Shown: positions 1 through 8,839 of the stretch, in pieces
Layout of the letters: the number at the start of each line of letters is the position of its first letter
Position numbering within the stretch: the stretch's first letter is position 1
DNA from: Bacillota bacterium
GTDB taxonomy: Bacteria; Bacillota; UBA4882; UBA8346
Length of the DNA stretch: 64,000 bases
Direction of reading: 5' to 3'
Assembly (NCBI GenBank): GCA_023400055.1
Contig: JAEXFN010000001.1
Span: 60,113-124,112, forward strand
The notes under the pieces: model-generated
What the model was told of the DNA's origin: nothing
The model's input: the letters and a program-made list of their open reading frames with translations, nothing else
Database searches by the model: none
Made by a program: the position numbers and the translations under genes

Positions 1-303
1 CGGGAAAGACGGTTGGTAACGGTACTCCAATTTGTCATGGAGCGCAGTCTTCACGTTATGGACGTGAACCCAGTCGCCTTGACGGATCAAACGGGTGGCG
101 TTGCCAATAACAAAGCCGTACTTGCGGATCGGCTCGCCCACGGCGATGTCCCGCAAGGCCAGTTTATGGCCGACCGGAACCTGTTCCCTGACCGTGACCG
201 ACAGTCCGTTGACCGCGACGATTTGGCCCGGAGCCAACGGAATAAGTGCGACGGCGACGTTATCCGTGGGATGAATTTGTAAGACCTTATGAATGGTAAT
301 CAC
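1..303 (-). CDS. uxaA: Altronate dehydratase, N-terminal part (truncated by window edge)
   Basis: The first 101 codons of a minus-strand gene are present; the rest lies beyond position 1. The translation (VITIHKVLQIHPTDNVAVAL..., then GHKLALRDIAVGEPIRKYG and HVHNVKTAL) matches the SAF-like N-terminal domain of UxaA, which dehydrates D-altronate to 2-keto-3-deoxygluconate (KDG). The best start is GTG at 303, because an in-frame TGA sits at 319-321; the SD (GGAAG) is close to the start. It is the last visible gene of the uronate operon, 84 bp after uxaE. The catalytic C-terminal domain cannot be examined here. Confidence 0.85.
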   Translation of the reverse strand, partial: MITIHKVLQIHPTDNVAVALIPLAPGQIVAVNGLSVTVREQVPVGHKLALRDIAVGEPIRKYGFVIGNATRLIRQGDWVHVHNVKTALHDKLEYRYQPSFP

Positions 304-387
304 TCGCTTCCAGTAAAATCATGTCCAATGGTTCTGTGGCTAAATCCAGGCCGGATTAACGGGTAGCTCCGCACCAAGCGGCTCCGC

Positions 388-1923
388 TCAATGCAAAAAG
401 CCCAGCTTGCTCAGGTGCTTACCGATGTGGTTCTCCAGCTTGAGATAATAAAGATTTTCATGTTCATTCAGACAACGGTAGATCCGGTCGCGGAACCGGA
501 ATTGTCCGTTCTCGTCTTTGGCTTGCAAGATCAGTCCATAGGTGATATGGATCACCTGCCGGGCGTCGTTCTGTTCCATCAAGCCCGCCAATTGGGCGTC
601 GCTCAACCCGTCCAGCTCGGGGATGCGGCTGGGATCGGCCGAAATATGGTAATACTTGCGCGCCTCGTCCAGCCGCGTCAGGGCGAAACGGTGGATCTCC
701 CGGTACAGGCCGGGATCGGTCTCGATGATCACCCGGATCGCCTCTAGCCAGTTGGTCCCGGCGGTTTTGACATGAACGACCCCACGGGTCTCGCGGCCGA
801 TGATCGGGAAGACACTGAACTTGTCGCTGCCCGAATGAATACTGAGTTTGTAACCGAAATGGGCGGCGATCGCCTGGTGTTCCCGGAACTCCTTGGCGAA
901 TTGGGCCGTATCTCCCAGATAGTCGATGCCTTTCTGAAACTCGCCGCAAAAACGTGGCGCGATGCTGTTCGCCTTCACCCCGGCCTCCGCCAGTTGCAGC
1001 GCCACGAAATAATGGGACGCGGGATCGGTGGGCGTTTGGGTCTCATCAATGGAAACCTCGAAATCGACCTTCCCCGCCAGCGGCTGGAGCAACTCCCGGT
1101 AAATTCCGATCGCAAAGTCGATCGCCTCTTGATAGACCGCCGCGTTGAACTTTAACGTTTCCGGCGTGTAGGCGACCGTCAAACCTTCTCCCATCGTAAA
1201 TCCGTTGCTCAAAAAACGGGTTTCCAATGCCTGCCGTTGGTCGGCAGCCAGCGCTCGATAGAGTGCGTCGATCCGGTCCGTTTCCGCGGCGGTCAAGTTA
1301 TGGATATGCTCCGAGCAGTCCAGGGTGATCATGGTAAAACCGTGCTCCAGCGCCATCCGGACCTCGGCCGCGCTCTTGAGATGATCGCCGTCCGCTCCGA
1401 AGCCGCCTTGATAGCCTTCCTGAAAGACCGCCCAGACCGCGTCGGCCAAAACCTGGCCGTAATCCCGACCGGTCAGGTTCAACTCGCGGATGGACTGCTG
1501 CGCCAGGATCGGCCGGACCGCCAGGTTTTTGATCAGGCGGATGTGTCCCGGCGAAGCTAAGCCCAGCCGGTCGCCCAGACCGATGGTGGTGTCGAAACCG
1601 GATAAAGCGATCGGATTGGTAAATGGGAAATACTTGCGCAGGACCCGACTGTTGCTCACCGACAGCGGGCATTCCTTGACCGGAAGCCCTTCGACCGTCC
1701 GCTCCGCGCCAGCCATCTCGCCGAAGAGCGGCGACCGGTCGTCGGCGACGAACAGTTTTTTGTCCGCTTCGCGCCGGACGATAAACAGGACAGAGCCATC
1801 ATGTTGTTGGATGGATTCGGGATAGATCCCCGTCCCCTCCGGATTTTTTTGAACCGCGACTTTCAGTTCCTCGGTCGTTTTTTGCTCACGGACCCACTGC
1901 AAAAACAACTTTAATCCTTCCAT
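388..1923 (-). CDS. uxaE: Tagaturonate/fructuronate epimerase (UxaE family)
   Basis: A 511-residue protein resembling the UxaE family, which interconverts D-tagaturonate and D-fructuronate and was described in Thermotoga. Family-like segments include GFDTTIGLGDRLGLASPGH, GFGADGDHLK and FTMITLDCSEHI, the latter rich in likely metal or substrate ligands. I chose ATG 1923 because AAAGGGAGG precedes it; a longer reading from TTG 1959 has no such signal. With UxaB upstream and UxaA downstream it can connect the galacturonate and glucuronate branches. The family call rests on sequence recognition, so the exact substrate pair is inferred. Confidence 0.8.
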   Translation of the reverse strand: MEGLKLFLQWVREQKTTEELKVAVQKNPEGTGIYPESIQQHDGSVLFIVRREADKKLFVADDRSPLFGEMAGAERTVEGLPVKECPLSVSNSRVLRKYFPFTNPIALSGFDTTIGLGDRLGLASPGHIRLIKNLAVRPILAQQSIRELNLTGRDYGQVLADAVWAVFQEGYQGGFGADGDHLKSAAEVRMALEHGFTMITLDCSEHIHNLTAAETDRIDALYRALAADQRQALETRFLSNGFTMGEGLTVAYTPETLKFNAAVYQEAIDFAIGIYRELLQPLAGKVDFEVSIDETQTPTDPASHYFVALQLAEAGVKANSIAPRFCGEFQKGIDYLGDTAQFAKEFREHQAIAAHFGYKLSIHSGSDKFSVFPIIGRETRGVVHVKTAGTNWLEAIRVIIETDPGLYREIHRFALTRLDEARKYYHISADPSRIPELDGLSDAQLAGLMEQNDARQVIHITYGLILQAKDENGQFRFRDRIYRCLNEHENLYYLKLENHIGKHLSKLGFLH

Positions 1924-1995
1924 TGTTGACCCTCCCTTTGAATGGTTTATTTCCATCAAACCCCTGCGCCTTGCTTCGGAAAATAACGCAAAAGC

Positions 1996-3522
1996 TCAGG
2001 AGCATTTCTCCAAGCTGGACAGGATCCCCGAATTCAAAATCTCCTGCAGATAAAATGCTACTTCCGAGGCCAGGGACGGCAATTCCTGCGTCTCCTTGGG
2101 CCAGAACTTCATTAAGATCTCATTCGCGGCCTGTTCCAGGCCGAGCTCCGCCTTTTCATAGCGCTGCCACACCGAACGGAAGAATTCCAGCTTTGGCAGA
2201 TCGTCCTGGACAAAATATTCTTTGCCGTTACGGTGTCCAACTAATTTGTTATCGCGGATCTCGGTGCCGTAATACAACGCGAACAACGCGGCCAATGAGA
2301 AAGTCATCCGCTTGGGAAGCACCCGCTGTTTCTCAAAGTACTTTTTGAGCGAAGGCATGACCCGGGCCTCAAATTTGGAAGTGGAGTTCAGCGAGATATC
2401 CGACCATTTATGGTCGATAAAGGGGTTGTCGAACCGCTCCAGGACCGCGCCGGCAAACTGCTGCAGCTCGCTCTTTTCCAGATCGAGCGTGGGGATGATC
2501 TCCTCAAAGACGGCCTGTTTGAGGAATTCGCCGACTTTCGGATCATGAACCGCGTCGCGCACCAGGTCGATCCCGGCCAGATACGCCACGGCCACGGTCG
2601 AGGTGTGGGCGCCGTTCAGGATCCGGACTTTACGGGTCCGATACGGGGTCATGTCCTTCACCCATTTGACATTTAGACCGGCCTGGCTGAATGGCAACCG
2701 GTCGCCGAGTTTGGCATCGCCCTCGATCACCCACAGGTGAAAGATCTCGCCGGTATCCATGTTTTGATCGGTATATCCGAGCTCCGACTGGAGCTTCTCC
2801 ATCTCTTTGACGGGGTACCCGGTGACGATCCGGTCGACCAGGGTATTGAGAAAATGGTTGGCGTTGATCAGCCAATCCCGGAACGCCTGCGGCAGGTTCC
2901 ATTCCGCGGCCAGCTGCAGCACGACCCGTTTCAGATTGTCGCCATTGCGGTCGATCAATTCGCAAGGCATAATGACCATTCCTTTACTGGCGTCGCCTTG
3001 AAAATGTTCATAGCGATGGTAAAGATAGGCGGTAAGCTTGCCGGGATAAGAGACCGGCGGTTGATCGCCGAGATGATCGGCCGGGTTATAAGCGATGCCG
3101 GCTTCGGTGGTGTTGGAGACCACATATTCGATGACCGGGTTTTCGGCGCATTTCAGTACTTCCTGCCACTGAGTATAGGGATCCAGCCCACGACTGATGG
3201 AGGCGATGACCTCCCGTTTGTCGACGACCTGCCCGTCCTGAGTGCCGCGTAAAATCAAGGTGTACAAACCATCTTGCTGATTGAGTTCGGCGACCCGGCC
3301 GCTGGGGATCGGCTGCACCACCACGACCCGGCCCTGGAAAAGCGAGCGTTTATTGAGTTGATGGATCATCCAGTCCACAAAACCTCGCAAAAAATTGCCC
3401 TCGCCAAATTGAATGACCTTCTCCGGATAATCCAGAATCGCGGCGGAAAATGGCGCCAATTCCGTTCCTAATAATTTTTTCTCCAACAGTTCGCGATTCA
3501 ATCGTTGATTCGTCGTTGACAT
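1996..3522 (-). CDS. uxaB: Tagaturonate reductase / altronate oxidoreductase
   Basis: A 508-residue member of the mannitol dehydrogenase/UxaB family, which reduces D-tagaturonate to D-altronate with NADH in the cytoplasm. The N-terminal nucleotide-binding segment QFGEGNFLRGFVDW is at about residues 38-51, and the family C-terminal domain begins near RILNGAHTSTVAVAYLAG. ATG 3522 follows AAGGAG. Length fits UxaB (about 480-500). It sits between a Gfo/Idh oxidoreductase and uxaE in one operon, and its product altronate is the substrate of UxaA next door. A related fructuronate reductase (UxuB) is the main alternative, but the SxxNRELLEKKLL N-terminus and neighbours favour UxaB. Confidence 0.85.
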   Translation of the reverse strand: MSTTNQRLNRELLEKKLLGTELAPFSAAILDYPEKVIQFGEGNFLRGFVDWMIHQLNKRSLFQGRVVVVQPIPSGRVAELNQQDGLYTLILRGTQDGQVVDKREVIASISRGLDPYTQWQEVLKCAENPVIEYVVSNTTEAGIAYNPADHLGDQPPVSYPGKLTAYLYHRYEHFQGDASKGMVIMPCELIDRNGDNLKRVVLQLAAEWNLPQAFRDWLINANHFLNTLVDRIVTGYPVKEMEKLQSELGYTDQNMDTGEIFHLWVIEGDAKLGDRLPFSQAGLNVKWVKDMTPYRTRKVRILNGAHTSTVAVAYLAGIDLVRDAVHDPKVGEFLKQAVFEEIIPTLDLEKSELQQFAGAVLERFDNPFIDHKWSDISLNSTSKFEARVMPSLKKYFEKQRVLPKRMTFSLAALFALYYGTEIRDNKLVGHRNGKEYFVQDDLPKLEFFRSVWQRYEKAELGLEQAANEILMKFWPKETQELPSLASEVAFYLQEILNSGILSSLEKCS

Positions 3523-3558
3523 TAATCCGATGCTCCTTCGTGTTTGCTAATTGATATG

Positions 3559-4668
3559 TTACTCCGCTACCTTCTGCCAAGCGCGGCTTCGCTGACTGGC
3601 CAGTACTGCATCAATCACGCGCATGGTTTGATGGGCATCCGCAAACGTGGCGTACTGTGGCGGAGGACCTTCCAAAATGGTAGTATAAAAGCTATGAATC
3701 AAATTCTTTTGGGCCTCCGGCCAACGTTCATAACCGTTCCCAAGGATACTGACGGTTTTACCCTGTTCGTTCAGCAAGTTGGGTCGGGAAATCATGGTCT
3801 GATTGGGTTGGTCCCGGTGGCCGATCCATAAATGATGGGGAGTCTCCTGATTCCAGTAAACCGAGGCTTTGCTGCCGTCGATCTCCAGCGTGAACTCGCT
3901 CTTGCGGCCGGCGCTGACCTGCGATACCGTGACGCCGCCCCGGGCTCCATTCTCGAAATGGAGCATCATCGTTCCAAAATCTTCGGTAGCTACCGGGATC
4001 TCTTCCACTAGGCCCGCGGCGTTCTTTTTCTTGCGGACCGGAATGACGGTCGCCAAATCGGCGTTGACCTCACTAATTTTACTGTCCAATAGATACTGGG
4101 CCATATCGAACCAGTGCGAACCGATATCGCCGACGCAGCGGGAGGGCCCGGACAGTTCCGGGTCCACCCGCCAGTCATAATCGGTGTCATAAAGCAGCCA
4201 ATCCTGAAGATACGTCCCATGGACCGCGTAAATCCCGCCGAGCTCGCCGACGGCAATCATCCCCTTGATATGCTGAATGATGGGAAAATGGCGGTTGATG
4301 AAATTGACGCCGTTGGCCACCCCGCGTTCCGCGGCCAACCGCGTCAATTCGGCGGATTGCCGGGAATCGAGGGTGAGTGGTTTCTCGGAAAGAATATGTT
4401 TTCCGGCGGCGATGGCCTCCAAGTTGATTGGGTAATGTAAATGATTCGGGGTGCAATTATGGATGACCTGGATCGCGGGATCGCACAACAGTTCCCGGTA
4501 ATCGGTATAATACTTAGGAATGCCGGTTTTTTCACAAATGGTCCGGGCGCGACCCGGATCACGCATCATGATGGCGCCGACCTGAGCATAACCTAAACGA
4601 TTGATCGCTTCAATTTGGGAAGTTCCAATATAACCAACCCCGATAATTCCGGCTGTAAGCTTGGCCAT
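3559..4668 (-). CDS. Gfo/Idh/MocA family NAD(P)-dependent oxidoreductase
   Basis: A 369-residue oxidoreductase of the glucose-fructose oxidoreductase/inositol dehydrogenase family. The N-terminal Rossmann motif AGIIGVGYIGTSQ is near residues 6-18, the conserved EKP motif (HILSEKPLTL) near 95, and GDIGSHWFDMAQYLL carries the usual catalytic-site histidine. Two ATGs are adjacent; the second, 4668, is better spaced from AGGAGG. The family oxidises or reduces hydroxyls of sugars, inositols or sugar acids. Its position between the zinc-type dehydrogenase and uxaB suggests it feeds an unusual sugar or sugar acid into the uronate route; the substrate is not recognisable. Confidence 0.85.
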   Translation of the reverse strand: MAKLTAGIIGVGYIGTSQIEAINRLGYAQVGAIMMRDPGRARTICEKTGIPKYYTDYRELLCDPAIQVIHNCTPNHLHYPINLEAIAAGKHILSEKPLTLDSRQSAELTRLAAERGVANGVNFINRHFPIIQHIKGMIAVGELGGIYAVHGTYLQDWLLYDTDYDWRVDPELSGPSRCVGDIGSHWFDMAQYLLDSKISEVNADLATVIPVRKKKNAAGLVEEIPVATEDFGTMMLHFENGARGGVTVSQVSAGRKSEFTLEIDGSKASVYWNQETPHHLWIGHRDQPNQTMISRPNLLNEQGKTVSILGNGYERWPEAQKNLIHSFYTTILEGPPPQYATFADAHQTMRVIDAVLASQRSRAWQKVAE

Positions 4669-4752
4669 CATCTTCCTCCTCGATCGGTTGTAATGATATC
4701 AATGACATTATGGTTGCATTCCGTAGCGCAGCTGCCTGGCCGGAGGTTTTTC

Positions 4753-5700
4753 TCAAATCGTGATGATCCCCTTGATATATCCGGCGTTTTTCTGTTCGAA
4801 ATCCAAAAAAGCCTGATCGACCCGCTCCAAAGAATAACGATGAGTGATCAGCTCTTTCACGGATACCTGCCCCTTGGCGATCAACCGCAACCCGATATCA
4901 AGGCAGCGCATCTTATGATCATCCCGTTTCTCGTGAGCGTTGATCAGATCGACCGACTTCCAGTTGAGCATCTGCAGGTTGACCCGGGTATACTCACCCT
5001 GATGATAACCGACGATGGCCAGAATCCCGTGGCATTTGACCATTTCGATCGCTAAATTCAGGGGCGCTTCCTTCCCGGTGCACTCGATTACGATATCCGT
5101 CCCGCTGTTGCCGGTCGAATGGTCCAGCTTGTAAGCGGCAGGCACCCGATCGGGCGTATAACTTTCATCCGCACCGTAGCAGAGGGCTAATTCCAGCATT
5201 TCCGGCCGGGTATCGATAGCGATGATCCGGTAGGCACCTTTCAACTTCATCAATTGTACCACTAACAGGCCCATAAAGCCAACCCCGATAATGGCTACGG
5301 TCTTGCCCAATCCCACATCGGTGCGGAGCGCTCCGCTGACGATGCATAGAAGCGGTTCCCCCAGCGCGGCCTCGTCAAAGGTCACCGAATCGGGCAGTTT
5401 AGCGACCCGGCTCTGGTCGATCAGCGCATATTCCGCGAAACCCCTGCGGAAGAGCCCGGCAACCCGGTCGCCGTTTTGGAAGCTGTTGACCCCGGCGCCG
5501 ACCGCCGCCACTTCTCCGGTAACCTCGTGTCCGAAATAAAGCGGAAAACGGTTGCTCCCGCCGTTCCAATCGAAATATTCCGAACCGCAGACTCCGCAAG
5601 CGCGCGTCTTAATCAGCACCTCGGCCGGACCCGGCGTTGGAACCGCTTCATCGATCAAACGGGAGGTCCGCGGTTGATACAACTCGCTTATCTTCATCAT
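4753..5700 (-). CDS. Zinc-type medium-chain alcohol/polyol dehydrogenase, short form
   Basis: A 315-residue medium-chain dehydrogenase. Catalytic-zinc ligands are visible as Cys35 (ACGVCGSEYFDW) and the GHE at 57-59; the coenzyme-binding GVGFMG is at about 139-144. The loop that carries the four structural-zinc cysteines in classical sorbitol or alcohol dehydrogenases is missing, which explains the short length. Start ATG 5700 or 5697; the nearest strong SD (GGAGGAG) is 18 nt away, so initiation is less certain. It probably oxidises a polyol or sugar alcohol to a ketose within the uronate operon; the substrate cannot be read from sequence. Confidence 0.8.
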   Translation of the reverse strand: MMKISELYQPRTSRLIDEAVPTPGPAEVLIKTRACGVCGSEYFDWNGGSNRFPLYFGHEVTGEVAAVGAGVNSFQNGDRVAGLFRRGFAEYALIDQSRVAKLPDSVTFDEAALGEPLLCIVSGALRTDVGLGKTVAIIGVGFMGLLVVQLMKLKGAYRIIAIDTRPEMLELALCYGADESYTPDRVPAAYKLDHSTGNSGTDIVIECTGKEAPLNLAIEMVKCHGILAIVGYHQGEYTRVNLQMLNWKSVDLINAHEKRDDHKMRCLDIGLRLIAKGQVSVKELITHRYSLERVDQAFLDFEQKNAGYIKGIITI

Positions 5701-5737
5701 GCCAGCTATCGTGAATCACTCCTCCGCTCAAAAGGTA

Positions 5738-5762
5738 CACCTTCCCAGCGGGTGGGAAGGTG
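5738..5762 (-). other. Intercistronic hairpin in the uronate operon
   Basis: A perfect 10-bp inverted repeat (CACCTTCCCA / TGGGAAGGTG, 5-nt loop) lies between the cupin gene and the dehydrogenase gene. On the minus strand it is followed by TACCTTTT rather than a clean U-run. It could be a partial terminator or an mRNA processing or stability element that sets the ratio of upstream to downstream products. Confidence 0.5.
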
Positions 5763-5789
5763 ATCGGATCTTCCTAAATATTGATTTGC

Positions 5790-6221
5790 TCAGAAATATT
5801 TCGTTTTCAATTCTTGGATGAGGGTTTGGATCTGTTCCGGGCTTAAATCGTACATGGCGCTGTTCTCCATGGAGGTATCGCGATTTTCCACCAGAATGAT
5901 CTTGACGTCCCGCGATACGATGGTATTGTGCCAGACGCCTTTTTTAATGCAATAGACCAGATCTTTTTCCATTGGAACGCTGATAATATCGCTGCCGCTT
6001 TGATCGGGGGACTGGTCGATTAATAATATGCAACGCCCTTCCAGCAAAACGAAGACTTCATCGGTAAGAAAATGCCGTTCCAAGGCGCTCAGGTTGTCAA
6101 CATCGTTGAAGGGTTTGTAATTTTTGATTCCCACGAACCAAGAACCGCTTTCAACCACCCGTTTAAGCCCTTCACCACTGTATTCCTCAACCAACAGTTG
6201 ATTTTCCAATTGATCCGTCAT
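5790..6221 (-). CDS. Cupin-domain protein
   Basis: A 143-residue small protein with a single-domain cupin pattern: ERHFLTDEVFVLLEG fits the first cupin motif (H...E...G) and KKGVWHNTIV the second, with one clear histidine. ATG 6221 follows GGGGAG. It is encoded 14 bp after the transketolase C-subunit gene. Uronate operons often carry a cupin such as KdgF that linearises unsaturated uronates, but this protein is longer and lacks convincing KdgF-specific residues. A sugar isomerase or epimerase, or an accessory metal-binding role, is possible; function not assigned. Confidence 0.7.
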   Translation of the reverse strand: MTDQLENQLLVEEYSGEGLKRVVESGSWFVGIKNYKPFNDVDNLSALERHFLTDEVFVLLEGRCILLIDQSPDQSGSDIISVPMEKDLVYCIKKGVWHNTIVSRDVKIILVENRDTSMENSAMYDLSPEQIQTLIQELKTKYF

Positions 6222-6235
6222 GTGTTGTTTCTCCC

Positions 6236-7174
6236 CTATCCATTGATCGACTGAGCGACCTTAACGATATTTTCCGAGCTTAATCCGTAAATCTTCAGTA
6301 GCTCGTCCGGAGTGCCCGACTGGCCGAACTTATCCTCGATGCCGATCCGTTTCAATTGAAACGGTCCGACGGCATTCTCGCTCAATACCTCAGCCACTGC
6401 CGAACCCAGACCGCCGATAATGGAGTGTTCTTCGACGGTGATGATCTTGGGTGTAGCGGCGGCGACCTTCAGAATCAGTTCGCGGTCGATCGGCTTGATG
6501 GTATGGAAGTCAGCCACGCTGGCCTCCACTCCCAGTTTGCTCAATTCCTGGGCTGCTTCCAGAGCGCGGTAGACCATCAAGCCGGTGGCGAAGATGGCCA
6601 CATCCTTGCCTTCCCGCAGGACATTAGCCTTGCCGATGGCAAACGGCGCATCCGCTGCGGTGAAAACCGGCGCCGGCGGCCTGGCGATCCGCAAATACAC
6701 CGGCCCGTGAAACTCGGCCGCCGCGAAAACCGCTTTTTTGGCTTCGTTCGCATCACAGGGAACGATCACGGTCATCCCAGGAATGGTCCGCATCAGCGAA
6801 ATATCCTCGACCGACTGGTGGCTTCCGCCGTCTTCGCCAACGGTTAATCCGGAATGGGTGACCGCGATCTTAACGTTTAATTTGGGATAACAGATGGTAT
6901 TGCGCACCTGTTCATAAGCGCGACCGGCGCCGAACAACGCAAATGTGCTGGCAAATGGGATAAATCCCGATTGAGCCAAACCGCCGGCAACCCCCATCAT
7001 GTTGGCTTCGGCGATGCCCATATTCAAAAACCGCTGCGGATATTTTTCGCCGAACATATAGGTAGTGGTGGCATGGGCCAGATCGGCATCCAGCACCACG
7101 ATCTTTTCATTTTTTGCGCCCAATTCGACCAAAGCTTCGCCATAAGCGACCCGCAATGCCTTCATTTCAGTCAT
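6236..7174 (-). CDS. Transketolase, C-terminal (pyrimidine-binding) subunit
   Basis: A 312-residue protein covering the Pyr and C-terminal domains of transketolase (MTEMKALRVAYGEALVELG..., MGIAEANMMGVAGGLAQSG carrying the conserved Glu that activates thiamine diphosphate (ThDP), then a C-terminal HTIKPID segment). It pairs with the N-terminal subunit encoded immediately upstream. The two genes overlap by ATGA (7171-7174), implying translational coupling and a fixed 1:1 ratio; ATG 7174 has the SD GGAGGAG. The pair would transfer two-carbon ketol units. Being inside a sugar-acid operon rather than a pentose-phosphate cluster, it may act on a specialised ketose such as a branched or uronate-derived sugar. 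Confidence 0.9.
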   Translation of the reverse strand: MTEMKALRVAYGEALVELGAKNEKIVVLDADLAHATTTYMFGEKYPQRFLNMGIAEANMMGVAGGLAQSGFIPFASTFALFGAGRAYEQVRNTICYPKLNVKIAVTHSGLTVGEDGGSHQSVEDISLMRTIPGMTVIVPCDANEAKKAVFAAAEFHGPVYLRIARPPAPVFTAADAPFAIGKANVLREGKDVAIFATGLMVYRALEAAQELSKLGVEASVADFHTIKPIDRELILKVAAATPKIITVEEHSIIGGLGSAVAEVLSENAVGPFQLKRIGIEDKFGQSGTPDELLKIYGLSSENIVKVAQSING

Positions 7175-7986
7175 TTCTTCACTCCTCCAAGTTCGCAAAC
7201 TGCCTTATCGACTTCTTCATCGTTCGGGGCCTTGCCATGCCAACCGACCTGATTCTCCATGAAGGAGACGCCTTTACCCTTGACCGTGTGCGCCAAGATA
7301 AATTTGGGCTGACCGCTCACCTTGACCTGAAATGCCTTTTCCAGCTGTTGCGGATTATGACCGTCCACTTCGATCACTTTAAAGCCGAAGGCCGCCATCT
7401 TCAGATGAATGTCGCCCAAACTCATGACCTGCTCATTGGTGCCGTCGATCTGCAGTCCGTTATTGTCTAAAATGAAGGTCAAATTATCCAGTTGATAATG
7501 GGCGGCCGCCATTGCCGCTTCCCAGACTTGACCCTCCTGCATTTCACCGTCTCCCAACAATACATAAGTATGATAATCTTTTCCAGCCAACCGCGCTCCC
7601 AGCGCGAATCCGACCGCGATCGAAACCCCTTGCCCCAGCGATCCGGTGGACGCATCAACGCCGGGAGTTTTCTTGGAATCGGGGTGCCCCTGCAGTCGGG
7701 AGCCGTACTTACGAAAGGTTGTGAGCTCTTCGACCGGGAAAAACCCCTTGTGCGCCAGTACCGCATACAAAGCCGGCGCGCCATGGCCCTTGCTGAATAC
7801 AAAACGGTCCCGTTCCGGCCATTGGGGATTGACGGGATCGACCCGCATCACCTTGTTATACAAGGTAGAAATGATCTCAATGCTGGAAAGCGATCCACCG
7901 GGATGTCCGGATTTCGAGTGACAAAACATATTCATAAGATCGAGCCGAATCTCTCGATTCAAATCTTGTAGTTGCTGATAGTCCAT
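7171..7986 (-). CDS. Transketolase, N-terminal (diphosphate-binding) subunit
   Basis: A 271-residue protein covering the PP domain of transketolase. SGHPGG is at 26-31, and the ThDP/Mg motif runs from GDGE (145-148) through EGQVWEAAMAAAHYQLDNL to DNN (174-176); HGAPALY is also typical. ATG 7986 follows AGGAGGAAG. Split transketolases are common in Firmicutes and archaea. Known specialised split forms include apulose-4-phosphate transketolase (AptAB) and sulfoquinovose transketolase; here no kinase is visible in the operon, so neither can be claimed. It lies 22 bp downstream of the permease gene. Confidence 0.9.
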   Translation of the reverse strand: MDYQQLQDLNREIRLDLMNMFCHSKSGHPGGSLSSIEIISTLYNKVMRVDPVNPQWPERDRFVFSKGHGAPALYAVLAHKGFFPVEELTTFRKYGSRLQGHPDSKKTPGVDASTGSLGQGVSIAVGFALGARLAGKDYHTYVLLGDGEMQEGQVWEAAMAAAHYQLDNLTFILDNNGLQIDGTNEQVMSLGDIHLKMAAFGFKVIEVDGHNPQQLEKAFQVKVSGQPKFILAHTVKGKGVSFMENQVGWHGKAPNDEEVDKAVCELGGVKK

Positions 7987-8008
7987 TTTATAATCTTCCT
8001 CCTAAATT

Positions 8009-8839
8009 TTAGCCCTTGACCGCACCGGCGGTTAACCCTTCGACCAGTTTTTTCTGGACGAACATGAACATTAACAGGATCGGCAATGTGGTCACAATTC
8101 CGCCGGCGGAGAGCAATCCCCACTGGATATCGAACTCGCCGATGAACGATTGCAGCGCGACCGGGAGCGTCCGGGTCCCTTCATTGGTGAACATGACCGC
8201 AAAGACAAACTCATTCCAGGCGGTAATGAAGATATAAATTCCGGTAGCAATGATTCCCGGGATGGTTAATGGCAGCAAGATCCGGATGAAGGCTTGGCGC
8301 CGGTTGCATCCATCTACCATCGCTGCTTCTTCCAAGGAGATCGGGAGGTCATTCAGATATCCCGTCAGCAGCCAGACCGAGAACGGAATCGTAAAGGTGG
8401 AGTAAGCGACGATCAACGCCCAGGGAGTGTAAAGCAAGCCGATCTGCCGCATAATGGAATATAACGGGATCAGTAACAGTACGGATGGAAACATATTAAT
8501 CAACAGAAAAGAAATCATCACCGCAAATTTGCCGCGAAACGTATATCGCGAAAAAGCGTACGCCGCGAGTAACGATACAAACAAGCTGCACGCCGCAGTA
8601 ACCACAGCTACAAAGAGGCTGTTCAACAGGTTGTTAACGAACTTCATATGTTTGAACAATTCCACATAATTGCCGAAAGTCGGATGTTGCGGTAAATAGT
8701 GCAAAGTGGATGTGAACAGTTCCTTCTGTGGTTTGATGGACGTTAGCAAAGTCCAGACAAACGGGAAAAGAGTGAATATCAATAGCACAGCAAGAGGGAT
8801 GAAGAAGAATACGGCCCATTTGGAAGTTGAAACTTTCAT
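8009..8839 (-). CDS. Carbohydrate ABC transporter permease (MalG/UgpE type)
   Basis: A 276-residue inner-membrane permease with about six transmembrane segments, starting KWAVFFFIPLAVLLIFTLFPFVWTL. The EAA-type loop that contacts the ATPase is present (SLEEAAMVDGCNRRQAFIRI). ATG 8839 overlaps the stop of the upstream permease as ATGA. It forms the heterodimeric channel with that permease and receives substrate from the binding protein at 9861-11141. No ATPase gene is in the operon, so a shared multi-sugar ATPase (MsmX-like) encoded elsewhere is likely. Confidence 0.92.
   Translation of the reverse strand: MKVSTSKWAVFFFIPLAVLLIFTLFPFVWTLLTSIKPQKELFTSTLHYLPQHPTFGNYVELFKHMKFVNNLLNSLFVAVVTAACSLFVSLLAAYAFSRYTFRGKFAVMISFLLINMFPSVLLLIPLYSIMRQIGLLYTPWALIVAYSTFTIPFSVWLLTGYLNDLPISLEEAAMVDGCNRRQAFIRILLPLTIPGIIATGIYIFITAWNEFVFAVMFTNEGTRTLPVALQSFIGEFDIQWGLLSAGGIVTTLPILLMFMFVQKKLVEGLTAGAVKG

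Noticed and set aside
5790..6221. KdgF assignment for the cupin
   Set aside because: Too long and with only a partial cupin histidine set; the operon context alone is not enough.
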